Shown: positions 26,501 through 36,330 of the stretch, piece by piece
How positions within the stretch are numbered: the stretch's first letter is position 1
How the letters are laid out: every line of letters begins with the position of its first letter
NCBI GenBank assembly: GCA_964624065.1
Contig: CAZUWF010000006.1
Location: forward strand, 1 to 64,000
Reading direction: 5' to 3'
Length of the DNA: 64,000 nt
DNA from: UBA7960 sp964624065
GTDB lineage: Bacteria; Bacteroidota; Bacteroidia; Bacteroidales; UBA7960
Position numbers and translations under genes: made by a program
Notes under the pieces: model-generated
What the model saw: the letters and a program-made list of their open reading frames with translations, nothing else
Database searches by the model: none
What the model was told of the DNA's origin: nothing

Positions 26501-27886
26501 ATGAAAAAGAGACTTGCTTTAATGGCAATCATTATGGTAATTTCGTTGGTTGGATTTGCCCGTGAAAACGACCGTATAGCTCAAAAAATTGAAAAAGACC
26601 CTACAAGGAACTTTACGGTTTACAAGTTTGATATGAAGGAAATCATTGCGCCCCCCGTGTTGTTCAAACTTCAAAAGGCCTTTAAAGAAGCCGATAGCCT
26701 CAAGGTTGATTTCATCCTGATACATATGAATACATATGGGGGAAGGGTTGATATTGCTGATTCAATACGCACAAGGATAATGCAATCTGAAATTCCGGTG
26801 ATGGTTTTTGTTGACAACAACGCTGCCTCAGCCGGAGCCTTGATCTCAATCGCTTGCGACCGTATTTTCATGCGTTCTGGAGCCAATATTGGTGCGGCAA
26901 CCGTGGTGGATCAAACTGGCGAGGTGGTTGCCGACAAATACCAATCTTACATGCGTAGTATGATGCGTTCAACTGCCGAATCAAAGGGACGGGACCCTGA
27001 TATAGCACAGGCAATGGTTGACCCTACTATTGAAATCCCAGGAATAATCGAAGCGGGCAAGGTGCTTACCTTCACTGCTACCGAAGCCAAAAAATATGGG
27101 TTTAGTGAAGGTACGGCCGAGACCGTTTCGGAGGTTTTAGCCCTGGCTGGAATCAATAACTACACCCTCAAAGAACAAGAGCTTTCGTTGCTTGACAAGA
27201 TAATTTCATTTCTTCTCAGCCCAATTGTAAGTGGAATTCTAATCATGCTTATCCTCGGGGGAATTTATTTCGAATTTCAAACCCCAGGCGTTGGCTTTCC
27301 GCTGTTAGTTGCAATAATTGCCGCTACCATCTTTTTTGCTCCAAATTACCTCGAAGGGTTGGCCTCAAATTGGGAAATAATCTTGTTCGTAACGGGTATC
27401 ATACTTCTTGGTGTCGAAATTTTTGTGCTGCCAGGTTTTGGGGTTGCCGGCATACTGGGCATCTCCCTAATGGTAATGGCATTGGTTTTGGCAATGCTCC
27501 AAAATGATGGATTTGATTTTAGCGGGATTCCCACCAGAGAGATATTAATTTCCTTCTCAGTGGTACTAATTGCAATGTTTTTATCAATAATTGGCTCTCT
27601 TTGGCTTTCAAGAAAACTTTTTTCCAAAACCCAAAGATTCGCCGGGTTTGCCCTTCAAACCGAACAAGTAAAAGAAAAGGGCTACACATCTGCAATTTCG
27701 GAAATTGCGGCCTTAGTGGGCCAATCAGGCGTTGCATTTACTGTTCTTCGCCCCAGCGGTAAAGTGGAAATAAACGGGGAGGTTTACGACGCAACTGCCC
27801 TAACCGGCTACATTGAAAAAGGAGAAAAAATAACTGTGGTTAAATACGAAACAGCCCAGTTGTTTGTTGTGAAAAGTGATTATTGA
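26501..27886 (+). CDS. NfeD-family membrane-bound ClpP-class serine protease
   Basis: 461 residues with signal peptide, a ClpP-like protease domain (about 40-220), four or five transmembrane helices (about 230-370) and a C-terminal OB-fold (VGQSGVAFTVLRPSGKVEINGEVYDATA), which is the full-length NfeD layout. Candidate nucleophile Ser lies in NNAASAGALISIACD; GANIGAATVV follows. Members cleave membrane proteins such as stomatin partners, often encoded nearby, but no SPFH gene is present here. Upstream, AATCAAA ... TTTGATT (26441-26463) and a TAACTTCG box (26463-26470) are promoter candidates. Confidence 0.9.
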   Translation: MKKRLALMAIIMVISLVGFARENDRIAQKIEKDPTRNFTVYKFDMKEIIAPPVLFKLQKAFKEADSLKVDFILIHMNTYGGRVDIADSIRTRIMQSEIPVMVFVDNNAASAGALISIACDRIFMRSGANIGAATVVDQTGEVVADKYQSYMRSMMRSTAESKGRDPDIAQAMVDPTIEIPGIIEAGKVLTFTATEAKKYGFSEGTAETVSEVLALAGINNYTLKEQELSLLDKIISFLLSPIVSGILIMLILGGIYFEFQTPGVGFPLLVAIIAATIFFAPNYLEGLASNWEIILFVTGIILLGVEIFVLPGFGVAGILGISLMVMALVLAMLQNDGFDFSGIPTREILISFSVVLIAMFLSIIGSLWLSRKLFSKTQRFAGFALQTEQVKEKGYTSAISEIAALVGQSGVAFTVLRPSGKVEINGEVYDATALTGYIEKGEKITVVKYETAQLFVVKSDY

Positions 27887-28405
27887 AGATATTAGCTGCC
27901 ACCCAAGTACTAATTGTGAGGAGTGCGAGTCAAAACTACACCCATATGAAAGCTGGGCGGAAAATCGGAACTTTGAGAGAATAGTCATACATTTTTGATA
28001 TTATTGCGGTTAGACTATGAGGGTTGCTTGTTAGGGACCAAAAAGGGATTCGTAATAGCTAGACAATTACCCAAGCCAGGAGCCTTTATTGGTGCTTTTG
28101 CTCGGGAAAACCAATTGCAGAAAGTAATCCTGATTTTGCAATGAATTTACGCATGCCTTTATTGAACTAATGACACGAGCATTGGTTAAACCAATTAAAC
28201 TATCCGGGTAATCCAAATTCATGATTGTTTGAAAAGCGTGCGTATCAATGCAATGAACCAACAAAATCCCTGTCTGGTCAATAAACAAATCAAAATCTAA
28301 AATTTCGCCTAACCCTTCGCCATTAACTTTCCACTACTAAGAATCACCTCTTCACCATTAAACTTATTATTAATAGTTCTATACCCCTAACCCCTCAAGC
28401 TCCCA
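27887..28405. other. Intergenic gap between the NfeD gene and pncB
   Basis: 519 bp. A minus-strand open stretch (28067 to about 28325) translates plausibly (DLFIDQTGILLVHCIDTHAF) but has no ATG and no recognised family; it may be gene debris. The last 90 bp are G-poor, with 7-mer-like steps (CTATACC, CCTAACC, CCTCAAG) before the pncB ATG. Confidence 0.4.
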
Positions 28406-29806
28406 ATGATCCTCAGTCCACTATACACCGACCTGTACCAGCTTACAATGGGTCAAGCCTATTTTAAGGAAAACACGCACGAAACCCCATCTTGTTTCGA
28501 TTACTTTTTCCGAAAGTTGCCTTTCAATGGGGGGTATGTCATACTCGCCGGGTTGGAACCTTTGTTTGAGGTTTTGAATGATTTTAGGTTTTGTGAAAGT
28601 GATTTGGATTACCTAAAAGGTCAAGGATTTGACACACAATATTTGGAATATCTGAAAGAGTTTCGCTTTAAAGGTAGGGTTTTGGGGATGAGAGAAGGGG
28701 AGATTGTTTTTCCAAACGAGCCTATATTGCGTGTGGAGGGGACTATGCTGGAATGTCAATTGGTTGAAACGGTTTTGCTTAATTTTGTCAACTTTCAATC
28801 GCTTATTGCCACCAAGGCATCAAGGGTAAGGCAATCGGCGGGAAGCAGGGTGCTGGCCGATTTTGGGTTGAGACGTGCCCAAGGAACCGGGGCTATGCTG
28901 GCCACCAGAGCTTCGATAATTGGCGGGTTTGATTCCACGTCAAATGTTTGGGCAGCACTCAATTACGGGATTGCCGCATCTGGCACGATGGCACATTCCT
29001 TTATAGAGAGCTTCGATAGCGAGCTTGAGGCCTTCAGGGCCTACGCCAAAACCTTTCCCGATAAGTGTGTACTGCTAGTTGACACCTACAACACCATTTC
29101 AAGCGGAATTCCAAATGCAATAACCGTTGCGAAGGAACTTGAAGGCCAAGGCCATAAACTAAAAGCCATAAGGCTCGACAGCGGGGATCTTGCATACCTT
29201 TCGAAAAAAGCCCGTCAGGTGCTAAACCAAAATGGGCTGAATTACGTCAATATAGTGGTTTCGAACCAGCTCGACGAACACGTCATCAAGAGTTTGCTCG
29301 ACCAAGGCGCACCAATCAACATCTTTGGAGTTGGCACCAGTATGATTATAGGCAGGCCAGATGGCGCACTTGATGGGGTTTACAAACTCTCAGAATTTGC
29401 AGGCACCCCAAAGCTTAAAATCTCAGAGAACCTCCAAAAAACTACACTCCCAGGAAGGAAAAAGGTTTTACGATTCGTTGATGATGAAGGCCTTTTCCAG
29501 GCCGACTGCATTGTTTTAGAGGGAGATTCAATACCTGGAGAAATGTTTCACCCCACAGAAAAGGACAAATCACTTTCACTTGCTGGCCTCACACCACATG
29601 AATTGTTTGTTCAACATATGGAGGATGGAAAGGTCCTAGCCGAAAAAAATACGTTGCTTGATTTGCAAAAAGGGGTAATGGAAAGGTTGAAAAGCCTTCC
29701 GCCTGAGCATAAACGATTCGATTTTCCACACATTTACAAGGTGGGGGTATCAGCCGGATTACTTGATTTGAAAATTAGACTCGTAAAAAGTCGGACTTCA
29801 AAATAA
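28406..29806 (+). CDS. pncB: Nicotinate phosphoribosyltransferase
   Basis: 466 residues. Converts nicotinate and PRPP to nicotinate mononucleotide in NAD salvage. Seen: N-terminus LYTDLYQLTMGQAYF, FDYFFRKLPFNGGYVI, ADFGLRRAQGTGAM, the conserved SGTMAHSFIESF His region, VDTYNT, AIRLDSGDL and IFGVGTSM, all NAPRTase motifs. Followed 33 bp later by the nicotinamidase gene, so the pair would turn nicotinamide into nicotinate mononucleotide. Confidence 0.96.
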   Translation: MILSPLYTDLYQLTMGQAYFKENTHETPSCFDYFFRKLPFNGGYVILAGLEPLFEVLNDFRFCESDLDYLKGQGFDTQYLEYLKEFRFKGRVLGMREGEIVFPNEPILRVEGTMLECQLVETVLLNFVNFQSLIATKASRVRQSAGSRVLADFGLRRAQGTGAMLATRASIIGGFDSTSNVWAALNYGIAASGTMAHSFIESFDSELEAFRAYAKTFPDKCVLLVDTYNTISSGIPNAITVAKELEGQGHKLKAIRLDSGDLAYLSKKARQVLNQNGLNYVNIVVSNQLDEHVIKSLLDQGAPINIFGVGTSMIIGRPDGALDGVYKLSEFAGTPKLKISENLQKTTLPGRKKVLRFVDDEGLFQADCIVLEGDSIPGEMFHPTEKDKSLSLAGLTPHELFVQHMEDGKVLAEKNTLLDLQKGVMERLKSLPPEHKRFDFPHIYKVGVSAGLLDLKIRLVKSRTSK

Positions 29807-29839
29807 CTCTTAATAACCTTTATATTTTGAAAAACCATA

Positions 29840-30487
29840 ATGAAAGCATTACTTATCGTTGATATCCAAAATGATTTCTTGCCAGGTGGAGCGTTGGCGG
29901 TTCCAGGTGGCGATCAAATTGTTGGAGTTGTAAACTCCTTGCAGCCACATTTCGACATTGTGGTTGCAACCCAAGACTGGCACCCGGCCAACCACGGAAG
30001 CTTTGCATCGGCCCACGAGGGAGCAAAACCATTCGATATGGGCGTTTTGGGAGGTTTGGAACAAGTTCTGTGGCCCGACCATTGCGTGCAAGGAACCACA
30101 GGAGCAGAACTTACCGGACTACTCGATATAAAGGCAATAGAAGCAATTTTCCGCAAGGGAACCGACCCAGGCATTGATTCCTACAGCGGGTTTTTCGACA
30201 ACGGAAAATTAAAAGATACTGGGGTTGCCGCATATATGAAGGGTAGGGGAGTTACCCAGGTATTTTTGGTTGGCCTGGCTGGCGATTATTGCGTTGGGTT
30301 CACAGCGTTAGACGCCATCGAGCAGGGATTCGAAACCTTTATTATTGAAGACGCCACAAGACCAATTGACTACGAAGGGTTTGAAAGGATGAAGGAACAA
30401 ATCAATTTCAATGGCGGCAAAATTATTAAGGCAATGGATGTTTTGGGAGTGCAGGGGAAAGAATTGAGGGATTGGAGCAAAAATTGA
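29840..30487 (+). CDS. pncA: Nicotinamidase
   Basis: 215 residues, isochorismatase-like hydrolase fold. Active site visible: Asp in VDIQNDFLPGGALAVPGG, metal ligands in DWHPANHGSFA, Lys in FRKGTDPGIDSYSGF and catalytic Cys in LAGDYCVGFTALDA. It hydrolyses nicotinamide to nicotinate, the substrate of the preceding pncB product. Ends 31 bp from the convergent ROK kinase gene. Confidence 0.96.
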   Translation: MKALLIVDIQNDFLPGGALAVPGGDQIVGVVNSLQPHFDIVVATQDWHPANHGSFASAHEGAKPFDMGVLGGLEQVLWPDHCVQGTTGAELTGLLDIKAIEAIFRKGTDPGIDSYSGFFDNGKLKDTGVAAYMKGRGVTQVFLVGLAGDYCVGFTALDAIEQGFETFIIEDATRPIDYEGFERMKEQINFNGGKIIKAMDVLGVQGKELRDWSKN

Positions 30488-30518
30488 TTGAACTAACTTA
30501 GTTATTTGCGGTAAATAT

Positions 30519-31475
30519 TCAATTATTCAATTTTTTGGCCATGGCGACCGCCCCTATTATTCCAGCATCGGAGCCCAGGGAGGCTTTCTTTATTATTGTT
30601 TTTTCTGGGTCGAAATCAAAGGTTAGGTCAGCAACTGTTTGTTCGATTGATTGAAAAAACCCATCCCAGGCGTTGGAAATCCCGCCACCAATCACAACTC
30701 CATCAAGCCTGATGATATTGAGAATGTTGCTTATTCCTATTCCAACAGCCTTGCCCGATTGCCTGAATGTGTGCCTTGCAAACTGGTCACCTTCATAAGC
30801 CAAATTAGATATATCAAGGGGAGTAAACTGTTCCAAATCCTTATAATTGCCCTTTTCCACTCCATTCAATTCCAGGGTTTTGTGAAAAAGTCTAATAAGC
30901 CCGCTCTTGGCGGTAAGGGTTTCAAGGCAGCCTTTGTGTCCGCAGTTGCACAATACTCCGTCGATATCTATTATCATATGGCCTAATTCACTTGAAAACC
31001 CATTTAATTCAAGCAATTTACCTTCTACAATTATTGCTCCTCCAACACCCGTACCAATGGTAATCATAACCATGCTGGTAAAATCGCGGCCGCTTCCCAC
31101 TTCGTATTCGCCTAGAGCGGCCATATTTGCATCGTTGTCAATGACTACTTCAAGACCGGTTTCAAGTTTGAAGAAATCCCTGATGCCGAAGCCAACCCAT
31201 TTTGGAAGGTTTGGTGCCATTTTCAAAGTGCCCGAATGTTGGTCAAACAACCCCGGCAAACCCATCCCGGCCGACATTACATTGTATTGGCCAGAAACCT
31301 CAGGAGCCTTTAACCAACCTGCCAGGGTTGTAAAACAATCGGTAGGGTTGTCGTCCTTGCACACTGGAAAGCTAAAGCGCGAGAACAAATTGTACCTTGA
31401 GTCAAAAAGTCCCACCTTTATGCTGGTTCCGCCAACGTCAATGCCTAAAGCAACCTCTTTCCTTTTTAATGTCAT
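30519..31475 (-). CDS. ROK-family sugar kinase, probable glucokinase
   Basis: 318 residues. N-terminal ATP-binding motif LGIDVGGTSIKVGLFD, catalytic Asp in VVIDNDANMAALGEYEVGSG, second phosphate motif TIGTGVGGAIIVEGKL, the GHMIID stretch and the zinc-binding CNCGHKGCLETL ROK signature. Lacks the N-terminal helix-turn-helix of ROK repressors, so it is an enzyme. Glucose is the most likely substrate, but other hexoses are possible. Confidence 0.9.
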   Translation of the reverse strand: MTLKRKEVALGIDVGGTSIKVGLFDSRYNLFSRFSFPVCKDDNPTDCFTTLAGWLKAPEVSGQYNVMSAGMGLPGLFDQHSGTLKMAPNLPKWVGFGIRDFFKLETGLEVVIDNDANMAALGEYEVGSGRDFTSMVMITIGTGVGGAIIVEGKLLELNGFSSELGHMIIDIDGVLCNCGHKGCLETLTAKSGLIRLFHKTLELNGVEKGNYKDLEQFTPLDISNLAYEGDQFARHTFRQSGKAVGIGISNILNIIRLDGVVIGGGISNAWDGFFQSIEQTVADLTFDFDPEKTIIKKASLGSDAGIIGAVAMAKKLNN

Positions 31476-31616
31476 AAATTGAAATAATTATCACAAATAA
31501 TTGCACCTAATTACCTTAGGTGGACTTATGTACTTTGCCAGCCCACCGGGTGACAAACGTTATTCCGGCCACCTATTGAGGAGCCTTGCGTAACTCTACT
31601 AGTGCTAAAGCCTGAG

Positions 31617-31922
31617 TTATCTCAAAACCACATCCTTAACTCCCTCGAAACCTAGCTCCGAATTGAACATTTCTATTAAACTTGTCTTACTGTATAGAAA
31701 CTCTTGACGCAGAACAGCAGAGTCAAGGTGTATTGTAACAGTTGTTTTTCGAAAACTAATCTTTTTTGTTTGCCTTCTTATGCTAGGTCCCATTTTTCTT
31801 TCCCAAACGGATATTACTTTGGCTTCGTTGAGCTGTTCTTCCAATCCAGATTCCTTAATGAAACCCTTTATCAGATCTCCAATCTTTTTCTGGCTGTGAT
31901 CAAGCATTTGACTAGTTGTCAA
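31617..31922 (-). CDS. DUF721 / DciA-family protein
   Basis: 101 residues: helical N-terminus (LGDLIKGFIKESGL-like) and a KH-like core with VISVWERKMGPSIRRQTKKISF and TVTIHLDSAVLRQEFLY. Family members related to DciA help load the replicative helicase in bacteria lacking DnaC. Its start overlaps the end of recF by 11 bp, the arrangement common in Bacteroidota. The helicase-loader role is established for some relatives and inferred here. Confidence 0.85.
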   Translation of the reverse strand: MTTSQMLDHSQKKIGDLIKGFIKESGLEEQLNEAKVISVWERKMGPSIRRQTKKISFRKTTVTIHLDSAVLRQEFLYSKTSLIEMFNSELGFEGVKDVVLR

Positions 31923-33030
31923 TGGTTATCATTTTTCTCACCGAGGCTTGTTCAACTTCAAAAATAAAGGTTTCGCCCTTTATTTTCCTGAAAAGGTTTT
32001 CGAGCCTTTCAATGTGGGTATCTGTAACGAACACCTGCCCGAAATTGTTTTGGCTCACCAAATTCATCAAATGCTCTACACGATTTTCGTCGAGCTTGTC
32101 AAAGATATCGTCAAACAATAATATGGGGCTAAACCCTTTTATGTTCCTTATAAAAGCGTGTTGAGCTAGCTTAAGGGCGATCAGGAAAGTTTTTTGCTGC
32201 CCCTGGCTGCCAAACCTCTTTACCGGTACATCGTGGATTTCAAATACAAGGTCGTCTTTGTGAATTCCTACCGTAGTGTGTTGCATAATGCGATCTTTAT
32301 CTCGTGCCTCAAGTATTTGGGTTGCAAAATCGTAATCGAAAAGCGTACTTTGGTAGGCCATCCCAACCTTCTCATTATCTCCGGATAGTTTTGCATGGTA
32401 CTCCATGAATACTGGCATAAAATTCTCGAAAAATCTTTTTCGCTCCACAAAAATAACATCACCGTGCCTGACCAAAAGCTCGTCCCAAATTTCAATTGAA
32501 GCCTCGTCGAACCGGCGCCTCTCCGCGAAGGTTTTGAGCAAGGCGTTGCGCTGAGTCAGTGCCCTGTTGTAATCGATAAGGCTGTGAAGGTAATTGCTGT
32601 TGTACTGCGAAATGACCCCGTCAAGGAACCTTCGCCTCTCGTCACTACCGCCATCTATGAGTCTAGCATCGCCGGGGCTAACCAGCACCAACGGATAAAT
32701 TCCAATATGATCAAAAAGGCGCTCGTACTCCTTCTTGTTGCGCTTGAAAACTTTTCGCTGCCTTGCCTTTACGCCACAATACAACTCATCGGTAACTCCG
32801 TTTAGAGCATACTGCCCCTGAATCATGAACATCTCCTGCCCAAACGTAATGTTTTGGGTGTCGATCGGATTGGAAAAACTTTTGCAAAACGAAAGGTAAT
32901 AAATGGCCTCCAGCAGGTTGGTCTTTCCTGAACCGTTATTTCCTCCCATACAATTGAACTTGGGCGAAAACTCCACTGAAAGCTCGGCATAGTTCCGGAA
33001 GTTAACCAACGAAAGCCTTTGCAAGTGCAT
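31912..33030 (-). CDS. recF: DNA replication and repair protein RecF
   Basis: 372 residues from ATG at 33030 (MHLQRLSLVNFRNYAEL). The reading frame runs on upstream to 33201 but that part contains the -7 box TATTTTTG (33049-33056, minus) and does not look like RecF. Walker A GGNNGSGKTNLLEAIYYLS, signature region FGSQGQQKTFLIALKLAQ and Walker B ILLFDDIFDKLDENR define the SMC-like ATPase that helps load RecA at gaps. Followed by the overlapping DUF721 gene. Confidence 0.96.
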   Translation of the reverse strand: MHLQRLSLVNFRNYAELSVEFSPKFNCMGGNNGSGKTNLLEAIYYLSFCKSFSNPIDTQNITFGQEMFMIQGQYALNGVTDELYCGVKARQRKVFKRNKKEYERLFDHIGIYPLVLVSPGDARLIDGGSDERRRFLDGVISQYNSNYLHSLIDYNRALTQRNALLKTFAERRRFDEASIEIWDELLVRHGDVIFVERKRFFENFMPVFMEYHAKLSGDNEKVGMAYQSTLFDYDFATQILEARDKDRIMQHTTVGIHKDDLVFEIHDVPVKRFGSQGQQKTFLIALKLAQHAFIRNIKGFSPILLFDDIFDKLDENRVEHLMNLVSQNNFGQVFVTDTHIERLENLFRKIKGETFIFEVEQASVRKMITIDN

Positions 33031-33678
33031 AATGGGTGAATTGTTCTGCAAAAATAGCAAAATTGAAGGATAATCAGCCCAGGTAAGTTTTTTGTTTGCT
33101 GCAGGGGGCCGGTCTATGAGACACCGCTTGCCCATCTTTCCATACCTCGTATTTAAAATGTTAATGACAATAACAAATATGCTTGTAAATTTTGGCAACA
33201 ATGATTGCAGTGATTGATCTAAGCAAGGTACCTCAAGGTTATAGTTTCAACAAAGCTTAGGTAGTTTCTATGTGAAAAACATTTTGGCCCTACTGTTCTG
33301 GAAATTTCTCTTCGACAACCTTGATGGAGATTTCAAACCCCATTTATCTCATAATTCTTTTCTTTTGCAAATAACTTTTTCTTATCCATCACCTTTTTTT
33401 TACTAGTAATTGCATAATTTCCAGATTTTTCTTGGCCAGGGCAATGCCATGAATGATGAAAAATAACGATGCCTAGGTGAATGCTGAACTTAGACACAGA
33501 AAGGTACCAGTTAAACAAAAAGTTGATGGAATATAGTTTTGACGAAGCAAGAATTGCCTCAGTTGGAACAATCAATAAAATATTTCCAAACAGGTTATAC
33601 CTTTCCCAAACTCCCAAACCATCTAACCATAAATCATAAATCATTACCTTTGCGCACGTATTAAAACAGTGCATAATC
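33031..33678. other. Intergenic gap between divergent recF and ftsY
   Basis: 648 bp, AT-rich, with the recF -7 box (33049-33056, minus) and the ftsY -7 box TACCTTTG (33645-33652, plus). I find no small ribosomal-protein genes (rpmB, rpmG) here, which in many Bacteroidota precede ftsY. Nothing else recognised. Confidence 0.6.
33645..33652 (+). promoter_or_regulatory. -7 promoter box of ftsY
   Basis: TACCTTTG, full TAnnTTTG match, 26 bp before the ATG; same octamer as the SRP RNA promoter. Confidence 0.6.
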
Positions 33679-34635
33679 ATGGGATTATTTGATTTTTTCA
33701 AGAAAGATAAAAAAGAAGTCCTTGACGAGGGGCTGAACAAAACACGAGAGTCGTTTTTGGGGAAGCTCTCGCGGGCAGTAATAGGCAAGTCGAAGGTTGA
33801 CGAAGAGGTGCTTGATAATCTTGAAGAGGTGCTAATAGGTTCTGATGTTGGTGTTGCAACCACCATAAAAATAATCGAAAGGTTGGAGGAGCGGGTTGCG
33901 CGCGATAAGTATTTCGGGGCCTCGGAGCTTAACAAGATACTCAAGGAAGAGATTGCCGGGTTGCTTTCCGAAAATACCTCCACAGATTCAAGCAAGTTGA
34001 CTAAAGACACAGGCGAACGCCCCTACGTGATAATGGTTGTAGGAGTTAACGGCGTAGGCAAGACAACCACCATTGGGAAGCTCGCTGCCAGGTTTAAGCA
34101 AGGAGGCAGTAAGGTTGTTCTTGGTGCCGCTGACACATTCAGAGCCGCTGCTGTTGACCAATTGGTAATCTGGTCCGAAAGGGCAGGGGTGCCTGTGGTA
34201 AACAAGGGAATGGGTGCCGACCCATCAAGCGTGGCTTTCGAAACCTTGCAGTATGCAGTTAAGAACGATGTCGAAGTGGCAATAATCGACACCGCAGGAC
34301 GGTTGCACAACAAGGTTAATCTTATGAACGAACTCTCGAAGATTAAGAGGGTAATGCAAAAAGTGATGCCAAATGCGCCTCACGAAGTTTTGCTGGTTTT
34401 GGATGGAAGCACCGGTCAAAACGCCTTCGAACAAGCCAAGCAGTTTACTGCCGCAACGGAGGTAAATGCATTGGCAATAACAAAGCTCGACGGTACTGCC
34501 AAAGGTGGCGTAGTAATAGGAGTCAGCGACCAGTTCCAGATACCGGTTAAGTACATAGGCGTAGGCGAGAAAATTGACGACCTCCAGCTCTTCGATCGAG
34601 AAGCATTTGTCAATTCGCTGTTTGCGGATAGGTAA
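33679..34635 (+). CDS. ftsY: Signal recognition particle receptor FtsY
   Basis: 318 residues: short acidic/basic A region, helical N domain, and the SRP-type GTPase domain with GVNGVGKTTTIGKLA (near residue 122), DTFRAAAVDQL, DTAGRLHNK, TKLDGTAKGG and GVGEKIDDL. Docks SRP-ribosome complexes at the membrane, with the RNA encoded at 25348-25442. Short N-terminal region compared with E. coli, normal for Bacteroidota. A hairpin (34678-34711) follows. Confidence 0.97.
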   Translation: MGLFDFFKKDKKEVLDEGLNKTRESFLGKLSRAVIGKSKVDEEVLDNLEEVLIGSDVGVATTIKIIERLEERVARDKYFGASELNKILKEEIAGLLSENTSTDSSKLTKDTGERPYVIMVVGVNGVGKTTTIGKLAARFKQGGSKVVLGAADTFRAAAVDQLVIWSERAGVPVVNKGMGADPSSVAFETLQYAVKNDVEVAIIDTAGRLHNKVNLMNELSKIKRVMQKVMPNAPHEVLLVLDGSTGQNAFEQAKQFTAATEVNALAITKLDGTAKGGVVIGVSDQFQIPVKYIGVGEKIDDLQLFDREAFVNSLFADR

Positions 34636-34979
34636 TGGCAGTTGTGGGTGAAATATGCAGGTTATTCGATGAAAATCAAAAACTGAAAAATGTTTCGAGG
34701 TTTCAGTTTTTCAGGCAAGGGGCAAAAATAACTTAATGAAAACCAATTACGGCGAAGGTATATGGCCATAAAAAAAACTATCCAATTCTTAAAATCGAAA
34801 ACCATTAATCACTTTCGCTAATCAAAATTCTTTTCCGTTTCAACTCCTCAACCTATGTTCCCATGTTCCAAACCCTTTACAAAAACCATTAACCTACCAA
34901 CCCTTCAACCTAAAAAAACCTAAACTTCTCAACCTACAAACAACCGCTCACTCTTCACATTTCACATTTCACCTAAAAC
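34636..34979. other. Gap between ftsY and rimO with terminator and period-7 leader
   Basis: 344 bp without a gene. Holds the hairpin at 34678-34711 and a long, G-depleted, CAACCTA-rich stretch (about 34840-34979) ending in four consecutive 7-mers TCACTCT, TCACATT, TCACATT, TCACCTA (34948-34975) just before the rimO ATG. Confidence 0.55.
34678..34711 (+). terminator. Probable terminator of ftsY
   Basis: 11-bp stem AAAAACTGAAA / TTTCAGTTTTT with a 12-nt loop, T run built into the 3' arm, 43 bp after the stop. Confidence 0.6.
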
Positions 34980-36272
34980 ATGCCTACCTCTCTAAACCTC
35001 ATAACCTTAGGATGTTCTAAAAATCTGGTTGACTCCGAGCATTTTCTTGGTCAACTTCCCGAAAGGGATTTCAAAATTATGCACGATTCGGATGAACCTG
35101 CCGATATTGTTGTTATTAACACCTGTGGCTTCGTGAAGGACGCCAAGGAAGAGAGTATCGAAACCATTTTGCAGTTTGCAAGAGCACGCCAAGAGGGGCT
35201 AATAAAGGAGCTTGTTGTTATGGGGTGCCTCTCGCAAAGGTACATGGAGGAGTTAAAAGCCGAAGTTCCGGAGGTTGATTTCTGGTTTGGTGCCCGGGGT
35301 CTCGAAGATATTTTAAGGCATTTCATCAACAAACCCCATAATCAAATTGGCAAAAGGTTCTTGACCACGCCCGGACATTTTGCGTATTTGAAAATTTCGG
35401 AGGGTTGTGACCGCACCTGTTCATTCTGTGCCATTCCACTGATTAGGGGCGAGGCCATATCGCGAACCATCGAAAGCCTTGTTGCTGAGGCCAATCAACT
35501 TGCAACAAAGGGGGTAAAGGAGTTGATTTTGATAGCCCAGGATTTAACCTATTATGGTTATGATTTTAAAAGGAAATCATTGCTTGCTCCTTTGCTCCGA
35601 CAAATTATTGAAATTGAGGGCATCGAATGGATCAGGCTTCATTATGCCTACCCCAAAAACTTTCCTGAGGAGGTAATTGAACTTATGGCCCACAACCCCA
35701 AAATCTGCAGGTACGTTGACATACCCTTGCAGCACATCAACGACAAAATTTTGAGTGATATGCGCCGTGGACACGATAAAGCCATGACCCTGGGACTCTT
35801 GGAAAAATTCAAGCGGCAGGTTCCTGGAATTGCCCTGCGTACAACACTCATGGTTGGTTTTCCTGGCGAAACGAAAGAGCAGTTTAAGGAACTTTTGGAC
35901 TTTGTGGCTTTGGTTAAGTTTGATAGGCTGGGGGTGTTTACCTATTCACCCGAAGAAGGTACAAGGGCTTACGAATTGCCCGATGATGTCCCCAGTAAGG
36001 AAAAACAACGACGGGCAAATCAATTGATGGAGTTGCAGCGCGAGATATCGGCAGAATTGAACCACCAAAAAATAGGGCAAACCTTCAAAGTGATGATTGA
36101 CAGGCGAGAGGGAGAATATTTCATTGGACGCACGGAGTTCGATTCACCCGAGGTCGACAACGAGGTGCTGGTTTCGTTTCACCCCGAAATTGTCGTGGGT
36201 GAATTTGCGAAAGTAACGGTAACTTCGGCAACCGATTTTGAACTTTTTGCTAACTTTGAAGGTCAAAAATAA
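34980..36272 (+). CDS. rimO: Ribosomal protein S12 methylthiotransferase
   Basis: 430 residues. Radical-SAM enzyme that methylthiolates an Asp of ribosomal protein S12. N-terminal MTTase domain with Cys ligands in TLGCSKNLVDSE, INTCGFVKDAKEES and VVMGCLSQRY; radical-SAM cluster CDRTCSFC (Cys 143, 147, 150) followed by AIPLIRG, which is RimO rather than MiaB type; C-terminal TRAM domain. It follows ftsY, as in many Bacteroidota, after a 344-bp gap with an unusual leader. Confidence 0.95.
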   Translation: MPTSLNLITLGCSKNLVDSEHFLGQLPERDFKIMHDSDEPADIVVINTCGFVKDAKEESIETILQFARARQEGLIKELVVMGCLSQRYMEELKAEVPEVDFWFGARGLEDILRHFINKPHNQIGKRFLTTPGHFAYLKISEGCDRTCSFCAIPLIRGEAISRTIESLVAEANQLATKGVKELILIAQDLTYYGYDFKRKSLLAPLLRQIIEIEGIEWIRLHYAYPKNFPEEVIELMAHNPKICRYVDIPLQHINDKILSDMRRGHDKAMTLGLLEKFKRQVPGIALRTTLMVGFPGETKEQFKELLDFVALVKFDRLGVFTYSPEEGTRAYELPDDVPSKEKQRRANQLMELQREISAELNHQKIGQTFKVMIDRREGEYFIGRTEFDSPEVDNEVLVSFHPEIVVGEFAKVTVTSATDFELFANFEGQK

Positions 36273-36330
36273 TGAAAGGCTAAAGCACCAAGTAGTACTA
36301 AGAACTCACAATAAGCCCAAAATTAATATT

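Noticed and set aside
28067..28288. Minus-strand 73-residue frame between the NfeD gene and pncB
   Set aside because: Reads like protein but begins only with TTG, has no promoter or family match, and is open upstream without ATG. Kept as possible gene debris only.
33058..33201. N-terminal extension of recF to 33201
   Set aside because: The extension holds no RecF-like sequence, and a -7 promoter box (33049-33056) lies just before the ATG at 33030.
33333..34010. Long minus-strand frame overlapping ftsY
   Set aside because: Most of it is antisense to the conserved FtsY gene and it resembles no protein; Ser-rich composition is typical of a shadow frame.
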